The notes under the pieces: generated by a model
Database searches by the model: none
Seen by the model: the letters and a program-made list of their open reading frames with translations, nothing else
Told to the model about the DNA's origin: nothing
Made by a program: the position numbers and the translations under genes
Shown here: positions 36,201-41,558 of the stretch, piece after piece
How the letters are laid out: each line of letters opens with the position of its first letter
Position numbering within the stretch: position 1 is the first letter of the stretch
Source of the DNA: an uncultured Eubacteriales bacterium
GTDB taxonomy: Bacteria > Bacillota > Clostridia > Oscillospirales > Oscillospiraceae
Direction of reading: 5' to 3'
DNA length: 41,558 nt
NCBI GenBank assembly: GCA_900552475.1
Contig: USAC01000010.1
Coordinates: 1-41,558, forward strand

Positions 36201-39200
36201 GAGATAGGATTTCCCGTCTGCGTCATTGCGAATCAGGAGCGTTCCGCTGTAGACCGTATAATGGTCTACAGCTTTTTTTGCGTTCAGAACCGGGACGGCG
36301 AACTGCGTCTCGTAGCGATACCATCCGTTCTGTGCGTCTCTTCGATGTTTGTCCTTGACGTTTTCGCGCCATTCGCCGTTCTCTGCCAGCAGAAGCATCT
36401 CATCGAGGTTTGTTGCCGCCTGCATTTTTACCTCACGCAGCGCACGATTCATTCCGAGTGTATACTCAGATCCCTTGTATTCGCTCGGAAGATCTTTCCC
36501 GATATACACCGGCAGCGCGTCCGTCAGAATGGTGGAAAACGGCTTTGCCGTGTTTACCAGCGTTTTCAGATACGTTTCCGCCGCCTTGTAGTCTCGCGTA
36601 TCGTTCTGCGTGTCGAGTACCACCGTCGTTTTTCCGTCCAGCTGGCGGATCTGATATTGCGTTTTGCCGCTGTCCTCCGCTTCCGCCCTGCTCCGCTGCA
36701 AATTCCGCGACGCGCCGACGAGCGCGTCGTCCCAGCGCTCGAGCAGCTCCTCGAGGTGCTGCTCGAGCGCTTTTGCCTCCGCGTGCTCCGCACCCACGCC
36801 GTCGAACGCCTTTCTAATGTTCTCGAGCCACTTGCGCAGCCACGAACGGATTTTCTGGAACAGCCCCCGGTTCTCCTCGGCCAGCCGCTGCACCGCCGCC
36901 GTGTCGCGCAGCAGCATCTCGCTGCCGTCCGCGACCACCTCGTCCACGGCCTCGTCATAGCTCAGGTCGTTCTGCAGCGCCTGCTTGTGCTCCACCAGCG
37001 CGTCGAAATCCATGCCCTGCTCCTCGATGAGCAGCCCCACCACATAATCGCGGTACTCTGCGTAAGCCGCCGGGTTGTAGTCCTGAATAAAGTGCGTCAG
37101 CTCGTGCGCCGCCGTCCGCACCACGGCCACCTCGCTCAGATCCCCCACGCGGTTTCTCCCCGCGTTGATGTCGAGATAGAGCGTGCCGTCCTTGTAGGCG
37201 CCGTTCTGCCCCTCGTACTCGCCGCGTGCGTTCGCCCGGCTCTGATAGAGCACGATGTCAATGCCCGTCGCCTGCGCGACCTGCCCCAGCACCTTGAGGT
37301 TCGCCCGCTGCCGCTCCGTCAGCGACGCTTTGCTCACCCCGTCATACCGCTTGCCGCCGATAACGGCCCCTGTGAGCTTCACAGTGCCCTTCTTTGCCTT
37401 GGGGGTATCGTTCCCCCTTGCCGCGCGCTTCTCGCGCGCCTGTGCCTGTTTCCGGCCGTATGCGGCCTTTCCCGCTTCATACGCGATGTCCCGCTGCTCC
37501 GCCGTCAGATACTTCACCGCGTCCGACTGCATCGCGTAGGCGCGCGGGATGTTGCTCTCGCCGTAGGTGTAGGCGTTCTTCCACTGCCGTGCATACGTCT
37601 CCACGTCCTGCCCGTCGCGGATCGCCGCGAACATCTGCGGCCCCGCCTCGCCCACGTCCGCCGCCAGCTCCATGAGCCGCTCCTGCCGCGCCGTCGTGGC
37701 CGCCTTCGCCGCCGGGATCGTCTCCACCTTGCCGTCCGTACCCCGGACAATCACGTCGAGCTTGCCGCTCTCTTTGTTGTAGGCCGTGCCCGTCACCGTC
37801 CGGCTGTCCGTCGCCTGGGGATTCACGCGCAATTCTTTCAGCCGCCGGACGTAGGCGTCCTCCGTCAGCACCTGCGGCAGGTTCCCCGCCCATTCGGACG
37901 CGAACCGCCGCCCGCTCTGCGTGCGCTCCTCACCCCCGCGCGATTCCGTCAGGTTCTGCGCGCCCCGGCTCCGTTGGGTGCTCTCCACGGCCTGCCGCAC
38001 CTGCTCCGCGCTCGGCGCGGTGCTCTCCTCCTGCACCGCGGCGGGGGCGCTCTCCGCACTGCCGGCCTGCATCCCCTCCGTCAGCTCGCCGAGCACGCGC
38101 TCGCCGTACCGGCTGCCCTTCAGGACGTTCTCCGCCGCCCGGCGCCGGCCCGCGCTCATCGTCGGGTCCGCCGTCAGCTGCGCCGCCGCCTGTGCGACGG
38201 TCTCCACGTTCTCCGTCTCGCCCAGCTCCGTCAGCCGCTGCGCCGCCGCTTCCGCGATGGCCGTCTGCGTCTGCACGTTCTGCGCCTGTACGTTTCGGCT
38301 CACCAGCTCCGCGATGGCCCCGCCGCCGACCCGCCGGTTGGAGCTTACACGGTTCTGTACGTCCTGCGCCAGCCGGTCGCCCTCGTTTGTCTCAAGCCGC
38401 TCCTGCGCCGCGCCGCGCGCAATGTCGCCGTACTCCTGCGCAATCGCCGCGTTGCGCTGTCCGGTCTGGATGGCCGTCTGACCGCCCGCCATCAGGCCGC
38501 CCGCGATTGCGCCGCCGCCGAAGTCGAGCGCCAGCTGTCCCGCGAGATCCAGATACGCGCGCCGCCGGGCTTCCTCCTCGCTCATCCCCTGCTCCATGTA
38601 GCCCCGGAGATTCTGCTGGAATTCGCTCAGTCCCCCGTTAATCAGGTTGTCCGTCATGGTGTTCGCCAGCGTCGTAAAGAACTCCTCCGAGCCCTCCGTC
38701 GCCGCCTGCAATCCCACGTTCTTGATCGTCGTGCGCACTCGCTGCCCCAGTGTCCCGACCGCCGGCTTCAGCTTGAGCAGTTTCTCAAGAGACACTTCTT
38801 CAAACAGCGATTCCGCCACGCCCGCCGCAAGGCCCGTGAGCACTGCCTGCTCGTCTGAAACGCCCCGATCCTTCGCGTCGACCATCGCGCTCGTCGCCGC
38901 CGCGCCGCCGAGCAACGACGTCGCCGCCAGCGGCGGCACGCCCAGCGCGGCCAGCCCCGCCACCGCCGTCGAATCGAGCACGCTCGTCCCGATGTTGTAA
39001 GCACCCGCCGCGACGTTCTGCCCGAAGATCTCCGCGTCGGTGTTCTGTTCGAGCTTGTTCGAGATCGTGCTCCGCCCCGCCGTCGCCTTGGCGTAGGGCA
39101 GCATCGCCGTCCGCTTGTAATCCGCCGGGCGGTCTGTCCCGCGGTTTTCGTAGTTCTGGACGGCGACGTCGATCACGCCGATGCCGCTCAGCAGCGTCTC

Positions 39201-40073
39201 CGGCACGGACAGCGCCGTTGCCGCCGCTGCGCCCCAGAAGCCCTTGTCCGCGAGCGCCTCGCGTTTTTCCACCGCCGCGTCATACTTCTGCGCGTTCTGC
39301 TGGCGCGCCCGCCAGTTCACCAACTCGTCGATCTCCTCCGCGCTGTACCCCGCGTCCGTGAGCACCTTCGTTGCCTTGCGGCGCATTTCGTCGATGCTCC
39401 TCGCGGCCGCGCTGTTCGCTTCCCGCCCATTGTACGGGATCTTTGCCAGCGTGTCGACCACCGCCGCCTGATCTGCCGAGAGTTTCCTCAGCTCCGCTGC
39501 GCCGCGCTCGTCGTACTGGATCTGCTGCGCGAGGTTATACTTGCGCGCCGCCTCCTCATAGGCGGCCTGCGCGCCGGAGTCCTTCTGCTTGACGATGCTC
39601 CCCGCGACGACGCGCTCCTTCGCCGAGCCGTCCGCCGATTCCTTCGCCGCGTCCATCTTTGCCTTCAGCGCGTTCAGGTCTGCGACGCGCAGCTCGTCAT
39701 ACTCCTGCTGCGCCGCCTGCGCCTGCTGCTTCTCGCTCTCGCGCTGCTGCAGGGCCTTGTACTGCTTGCGCATCGTCTGATACGTTTTGCGCGCCTGTGC
39801 CTCCTTCGGGTTTGCAAGGCCGCTCTCCGTCGTCGCGCTTGTGCTCTTCCATGCCGCCAGTGCTTCGTCGAGCTTGGCCTTGTACTCCTCGAGCGACATG
39901 CCGAGCATCGTCTTGTGCGTCCCTGTCGGCGCGCGGTAGCCGCTCTCCGCGCGCTGCGTGTCCCTCTGCTGGATCCGCTGCTGCAAAAACGAGCTGGCGG
40001 GCGCGCTCGTCTCCTGCGTGCCCCGCCGCTGTTCATCGCGCTCCTGAATCCTCCGTTTCAGAAAATCGCTCAT
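30261..40073 (-). CDS. Giant polyvalent virion protein (3,270 aa) with metallopeptidase motif and two ART-like domains
   Basis: ATG 40073 follows GGGAGGGAG. N-terminal repeats FLKRRIQERD and FLQQRIQQRD (residues about 4-40) lead into a charged coiled coil. Ala/Gly-rich hydrophobic stretches at about 360-395 and 515-540 could enter membranes. A zinc-peptidase motif, TAAHELTHFIQ (HELTH near 990), comes next. A polyvalent-associated segment (about 1250-1300) precedes an ART-PolyVal-like domain (LVMYHQTEGAFTVFD near 1545 to NGYDGVILES and ALDANQVKNV near 1735). Next is an R-S-E ADP-ribosyltransferase: VYRGTVYR (about 1810), SYLSAST (about 1848) and TENEVLLPR with ExE (about 1887). The rest is coiled coil and a large C-terminal domain like those of other polyvalent proteins. 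It is last in the virion operon and is probably ejected into the cell. Domains were read by motif. Confidence 0.88.
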   Translation of the reverse strand: MSDFLKRRIQERDEQRRGTQETSAPASSFLQQRIQQRDTQRAESGYRAPTGTHKTMLGMSLEEYKAKLDEALAAWKSTSATTESGLANPKEAQARKTYQTMRKQYKALQQRESEKQQAQAAQQEYDELRVADLNALKAKMDAAKESADGSAKERVVAGSIVKQKDSGAQAAYEEAARKYNLAQQIQYDERGAAELRKLSADQAAVVDTLAKIPYNGREANSAAARSIDEMRRKATKVLTDAGYSAEEIDELVNWRARQQNAQKYDAAVEKREALADKGFWGAAAATALSVPETLLSGIGVIDVAVQNYENRGTDRPADYKRTAMLPYAKATAGRSTISNKLEQNTDAEIFGQNVAAGAYNIGTSVLDSTAVAGLAALGVPPLAATSLLGGAAATSAMVDAKDRGVSDEQAVLTGLAAGVAESLFEEVSLEKLLKLKPAVGTLGQRVRTTIKNVGLQAATEGSEEFFTTLANTMTDNLINGGLSEFQQNLRGYMEQGMSEEEARRRAYLDLAGQLALDFGGGAIAGGLMAGGQTAIQTGQRNAAIAQEYGDIARGAAQERLETNEGDRLAQDVQNRVSSNRRVGGGAIAELVSRNVQAQNVQTQTAIAEAAAQRLTELGETENVETVAQAAAQLTADPTMSAGRRRAAENVLKGSRYGERVLGELTEGMQAGSAESAPAAVQEESTAPSAEQVRQAVESTQRSRGAQNLTESRGGEERTQSGRRFASEWAGNLPQVLTEDAYVRRLKELRVNPQATDSRTVTGTAYNKESGKLDVIVRGTDGKVETIPAAKAATTARQERLMELAADVGEAGPQMFAAIRDGQDVETYARQWKNAYTYGESNIPRAYAMQSDAVKYLTAEQRDIAYEAGKAAYGRKQAQAREKRAARGNDTPKAKKGTVKLTGAVIGGKRYDGVSKASLTERQRANLKVLGQVAQATGIDIVLYQSRANARGEYEGQNGAYKDGTLYLDINAGRNRVGDLSEVAVVRTAAHELTHFIQDYNPAAYAEYRDYVVGLLIEEQGMDFDALVEHKQALQNDLSYDEAVDEVVADGSEMLLRDTAAVQRLAEENRGLFQKIRSWLRKWLENIRKAFDGVGAEHAEAKALEQHLEELLERWDDALVGASRNLQRSRAEAEDSGKTQYQIRQLDGKTTVVLDTQNDTRDYKAAETYLKTLVNTAKPFSTILTDALPVYIGKDLPSEYKGSEYTLGMNRALREVKMQAATNLDEMLLLAENGEWRENVKDKHRRDAQNGWYRYETQFAVPVLNAKKAVDHYTVYSGTLLIRNDADGKSYLYDMIDVEKKKVISSPSFSAQAHSDVFEPKPSQTQYTRGKGGSQAENSGKEQLSVRESAGRIVHPGNGESYWNDLSYRGYTEDSAIPNSIGYAMFADDPHAIANYGDKFSAVFHGDLAPIDDFKDAIARAWERDKAKYLLPPELEVFSDRSGAEMADHFDPADIVDGADAWDTPELITWAFSHGIFDEVGGVKTSDGAIVWDDSLIRGTSDDGGVWGGNLHEKKYSLRDSAGRELTAAQQEYFRDSQVRDADGNLLVMYHQTEGAFTVFDTRHKGAGTGDDETPFGIFLKRTARDIGVRGKNQMELYANIRNPLRVRDRAELVARLRELSGTYAELKDQSGKIDKEYGAKFAEAKAAFKNFLLQWRKENPDAPSRAAYDAEGFDAAFDAEDNVVKEWTQKKDELALRAKEAITDALRKNGYDGVILESDRGSWGRSTDAYIALDANQVKNVTNQNPTEDADIRYSARDYGLTEDEEHAIVSYKSGDSYSLNGKLATGGKLTELQRSLRDHLDTALEKLPVYRGTVYRHYDFDSFGGYEAMAEFLSMFEKGKPTPMKSYLSASTVRNEDRTNGEYTVDMVIQSETGHSLNGFGRDTENEVLLPRTVRLAVDSMELVGPHKIRMIAREVVENGEGTTADARSNGMRDVRESALWRSGLRPVSERDSEEVLGQGRRDSGRDRDAGLSGLREGEGSGSLGGSGVESDYRAAEEGLKYQPREQSVSDRQILANALERVAQNERERSILADYREKAAKMAFYERELAKREQKIADHRSGKAVLEPDKIRRAEVSAQKYAALISQQDERLLRLEKLKPLRDVVTRERDYIAERLRGAAEEKSRYTAEFERQLSEERKRGEERLQQYRKGREERDDIRVERRQIEKLAKRLTTYLEENTDKKHIPEALKKPIGELLQSLDFSSKTKLSSGAATKADLAYIRSMQRIEAVLAAQERFDETGEGGDLITGTLDLPKGFREALTEQIERVQTIMETHQPGERAVMRMNLTDLRKLKTMLSTLSSAVTKMNELFANGRFRHVDQAAQDTIFTLREKGQHQSLLPKVESFVRWDNTLPWYAFQRLGEGGQSIFAELQDGWDKLAFNTQKILKFRKELIDDKTARKWDTEVHEVELTDQDDNTVKAKLTTAQLMSLYCLSRRKQALGHLLGGGIRPADIELTANIKDKVLKKTEKQDTHYHLTDERLGQLLGLLTDEQREIAQKMQKYMTEQGATWGNEITMARWGYRAFTEENYFPLTTDREDRPARADDASEGSLYRLQNISATKPLTQNANNAVMLYSIFDVYADHMADMAKYNAMVLPILDAQKWYNYKEGHKNEAGQVSTWTVQRTLTQVYGRDANRFVIQFLKDLNGVKENGARGEGLAKKMISNYKRAAVAANLRVALLQPTAYVRASAVLDAKYLTRAFGERTSTKEATAEMLARSGIGLWKSMGMFDTDVGRSIRDQIKGKGSAVESLVDKTMVLAEKGDSITWARLWRACKLEVQDRQRLSGEQLLDATAKRFREVIYRTQVIDSTMTRSHMMRSGSTFAAIFTSFMSEPTVSYNLIMTASEKIWEDTKKYGAKMAVKRNWKTAGRAWQAYILSAVASAMVEALADAWRDPGDDKDTQKLLNAFRDNLGSDLNPLNKLPGLRDIFSIFEGYDTNRADMAAFSNLNKAIAIWKETIQLADGTIDEATDTTYHGNMTIYGKVYKTAQALSQLSGLPVSATMREAQALWNNTVGRWAPGLKQKTYDNEKQRLIQKAGTAMWNGDKDAWQDAYAALEQYMLADGKSKREAESAVYSEMRKAVKDSYLAGELTETEARQKLVDFLGSDAEKAAQQVTSWKNGSEFAKEAGFEYGEMRSAYETGRIQKSEAVRLRQKYGGETQDEAESKVRYWDFCIEYPQYDDISEARANKYYDYCRQAGVGVAAYYKAAQYTAAIVSEKDADGNSVSGSVKRQYVEYIQSLGLSAAQQKALWQALKNATWSDKGTPWE
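34070..34315 (-). CDS. Small Cys-rich gene overlapping the giant gene in another frame (81 aa)
   Basis: ATG 34315 follows GGGAGG at 9 nt. The product MEKERPLMPGRMVCATCEKA, HFGVLDCDRYPNGIPKKYWD, KVVGIPDETGTPDCPDFEKE, KDPDRWADPEWKAIIEQLRK has a natural composition and the C..C...C...YPNGIP motif seen in small phage zinc-like proteins. In the giant gene's frame the same DNA reads as low-complexity Gly/Arg/Ser/Glu (about residues 1918-2000). This suggests the small gene is the older coding sequence. It may be expressed by its own ribosome site within the giant mRNA. Function unknown. Confidence 0.7.
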   Translation of the reverse strand: MEKERPLMPGRMVCATCEKAHFGVLDCDRYPNGIPKKYWDKVVGIPDETGTPDCPDFEKEKDPDRWADPEWKAIIEQLRKG

Positions 40074-40085
40074 GGCTCCCTCCCG

Positions 40086-41354
40086 TTATTTCTTTCGGTA
40101 TGTGACCGTCTTCTTGTTGTGGTCGACGATCTCCTCGACCTTGCCGCGCGCGATCATCCGCTGAATCTCCTCCTCGGAGAATCGCCCGCCCGTGCGGCCG
40201 TCCTTATTCTGCAGCGCGATCCAGCCGCTGCCGTTTTTGTTCACCAGCGTGTACCCGCTCAGATCCCCGCCGGAATCCGGGCGGTAGCCCGCCTCATATG
40301 CGGCCTGCGTCTGCGCGCCCCAGATGCCGTCCGCGGTGATGCCCGCCGCCCGCTGCAGCGCCTTGATCTGCTCCGCGCTGTATCCGTGGCTGTCGTATCT
40401 CTTCGACGATCTGTCGCTCGAACGGCTGCTCGAGGAACCGGAGGCGCTTCTCGCCGCCTGCTGCTGCAGTGCATAGCTCTGCTCATACTCCCGTTTTGCT
40501 TCGTCGAACTGCTTCTGCCACTGCTCGTCCGAAATCCGGTCGCGCTCGGCCTGATACCGGTTCTGGTATTCGCTGCTCCACTCGTTGAAGCCCTGGTTAT
40601 ACGCGCTGTCCGCCCGGTCGGTCTGATAGTTCAGCCCCTGCCACCAGTCGCTCAGCGCGTCCCGGTACTTGCTGTATTCGTCGCTGCGCAGGTCCCCGAC
40701 CATCTGATACTGCTGCATCATCCGGTCGCCCTCGTCGTTATAGGCCTGCCGCGCCTGGCTGTAGAGCTCCGGCACGACCTCATTGAGCTTCTGCAGGTAC
40801 GCGTCGTACTGCTGCTGGCCCACGCTCTGCGCATACGTCGAGCCGTAGCCGCCCGTGAGCGCCGCCGCCTGCCCCATCGTGTTCTGCATGGCCGCCTTGC
40901 CCTCGCGCGTGTACATCTCGCGGTACTGCTGATAGAGCGGGTCGTTCGCCGCGTCGTAGCTGAACTTCTCCCGGTTCATGATCTTCTCGTAGAGGTCGCT
41001 CAGCTGCTTGTCATACGTCGCGTCGTAGGAGGGCTTCGTCCCCTCCATCTCCTGCAGCCGCTTGAGCGCGTCCTGATACGCTTTGTTCCCGCTTGCGTCA
41101 TAACCGTACTGCTGGTTATTTGTTGTCTGCGCCGGGGTGCTGCTCTGCGTTGCCGCGCGCAGGCTCCCCCACGTCTCGTTTCCCGCGATGCCGTCCACCA
41201 TGGAAAGCCCGTTTTTCTGCTGGTAGTCCCGCACCGCCGCCGCGGTCTTGTCGCCGTAAATGCCGTCCACGGACAGGGTATAGCCCTTCCCGTTCAGCGC
41301 CGTCTGCAGCTCCCGCACGTCCTGCCCGGTGCTGCCCTTTCGAAGTGTTGCCAT
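40086..41354 (-). CDS. Internal virion protein with peptidoglycan-binding repeats (422 aa)
   Basis: ATG 41354 follows AAAGGAG, 13 nt past the fibre stop. Residues 4-68 form a PG_binding_1 unit (GQDVRELQTALNGKGYTLSV, DGIYGDKTAAAVRDYQQKNG). A second, partial one is near 325-355 (AEQIKALQRAAGITADGIWG). The middle is a long helical, Tyr/Gln-rich region (YDKQLSDLYEKIMNREKFSY, QQYREMYTREGKAAMQNTMG), the pattern of proteins that line the ejection channel in short-tailed phages. It precedes the giant protein and probably works with it to cross the cell wall. No hydrolase motif is seen. Confidence 0.8.
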   Translation of the reverse strand: MATLRKGSTGQDVRELQTALNGKGYTLSVDGIYGDKTAAAVRDYQQKNGLSMVDGIAGNETWGSLRAATQSSTPAQTTNNQQYGYDASGNKAYQDALKRLQEMEGTKPSYDATYDKQLSDLYEKIMNREKFSYDAANDPLYQQYREMYTREGKAAMQNTMGQAAALTGGYGSTYAQSVGQQQYDAYLQKLNEVVPELYSQARQAYNDEGDRMMQQYQMVGDLRSDEYSKYRDALSDWWQGLNYQTDRADSAYNQGFNEWSSEYQNRYQAERDRISDEQWQKQFDEAKREYEQSYALQQQAARSASGSSSSRSSDRSSKRYDSHGYSAEQIKALQRAAGITADGIWGAQTQAAYEAGYRPDSGGDLSGYTLVNKNGSGWIALQNKDGRTGGRFSEEEIQRMIARGKVEEIVDHNKKTVTYRKK

Positions 41355-41367
41355 ATGCTGCTCCTTT

Positions 41368-41558
41368 CTAAGCCGTCCGCTGCCAGACGTAAACCGTCAG
41401 GTACGGCGGCATGTTGTTGTGCGCCTTGCCCCCGCAGTTGCTGCTTTGCTGCCCCGTGTACTGGTTCGACTGTCCGTTGCCGTCATATAGCCGGATCGTG
41501 TCCGTACCTATGACCGTGCTCTGGCCGGTGTACTGATAGCTGTGCGTATGATCCGGGA
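41368..41558 (-). CDS. Tail fibre, C-terminal part (continuation of the gene at 1-1697)
   Basis: This is the 3' end of the tail-fibre gene. It reads on from base 1 of the window: after IPDHTHSYQYTGQSTV the frame continues through GQSNQYTGQQSSNCGGKA and NNMPPYLTVYVWQRTA to the TAG at 41368-41370. Bases 41492-41558 duplicate bases 1-67. The conserved C-terminal YVWQR ending is the usual one for this tip domain. Confidence 0.9.
   Translation of the reverse strand, partial: PDHTHSYQYTGQSTVIGTDTIRLYDGNGQSNQYTGQQSSNCGGKAHNNMPPYLTVYVWQRTA
41492..41558. repeat. Direct terminal repeat, right copy
   Basis: Identical to bases 1-67. It closes the genome into a circle. Confidence 0.95.

Noticed and set aside
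30177..38858. Very long open frames on the plus strand opposite the giant gene (over 800 codons each)
   Set aside because: They are mirror frames of a GC-rich coding strand, rich in Arg, Leu, His and Pro, without ribosome sites or family motifs.
1..41558. CRISPR array
   Set aside because: No series of regularly spaced identical repeats with unique spacers was found. The closest, the four leader palindromes, are irregularly spaced and sit at gene starts.

Overview
The window is one complete, circularly permuted genome of a temperate, podovirus-like phage (Caudoviricetes), probably of a moderately high-GC Clostridia host (Oscillospiraceae or Lachnospiraceae-like gut Bacillota). Bases 1-67 are repeated exactly at 41492-41558, so the genome closes into a circle of about 41,491 bp and the tail-fibre gene runs across the linear ends. 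The host inference rests on strong AGGAGG-type ribosome binding sites, a Prp-type protease with its L27-like cleavage motif in capsid proteins, and many small protein families typical of Clostridia prophages. Temperate lifestyle is shown by a tyrosine integrase, an attP carrying the 3' end of a host tmRNA-like gene, divergent XRE repressors and an antirepressor.

Layout. (1) Minus strand, 20453 down to 12527: an early/middle operon of small, tightly overlapping genes (HTH, zinc-ribbon, HNH-like, DUF551, a PcfK/AcrIIA9-like protein, PcfJ-like, DUF3102, ASCH, a frameshifted DUF4406 gene, and a Cys-rich HTH protein at the end). (2) Minus strand, 12365 down through 1 and across the ends to 30261: the late operon. 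It holds an HUH Rep-like protein, small and large terminase, portal, Prp protease, scaffold, N4-gp56-type major capsid protein, head-tail adaptor, tail nozzle-like protein, tail proteins and fibre, a peptidoglycan-binding virion protein, and a giant 3,270-aa polyvalent virion protein with a metallopeptidase motif and two ADP-ribosyltransferase-like domains. (3) 20541-23077: the control region. Three small plus-strand genes each converge on, and overlap, a minus-strand gene. The minus-strand genes share a leader with a palindrome next to the Shine-Dalgarno. The region ends in two divergent paralogous 129-aa XRE repressors. (4) 23150-25468: a HigBA-like toxin-antitoxin operon with a third gene, a HicAB module and a small XRE regulator. 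(5) 25637-26966: integrase and attP. (6) 28379 down to 27042: lysis genes (small protein, holin, amidase endolysin with an apparent internal start). (7) 29325-30260: antirepressor neighbourhood, a candidate small RNA, an autoregulated ribbon-helix-helix-like gene, a DUF2283 gene and a cluster of inverted repeats.

How it works together. In the lysogen, one XRE repressor would hold the divergent switch, and the integrase would use the tmRNA 3' end as its target. On induction, the leftward early operon would express HTH and zinc-ribbon proteins and a candidate Cas9 inhibitor. The last early gene, a Cys/HTH protein, sits just upstream of an atypical late promoter (a -10 inside a palindrome, with no clear -35) and is a reasonable candidate for its activator. 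No polymerase, helicase or primase gene was found. The only replication-like gene is the HUH Rep homologue. Capsid maturation probably uses the phage's own Prp to trim scaffold and capsid N-termini. The most unusual items are this Prp/capsid pairing, the giant ART-bearing protein with an overlapping gene inside it, the repeated leader cassette, two unannotated candidate RNAs, and the tmRNA-targeted attP with paired integrase arm sites.
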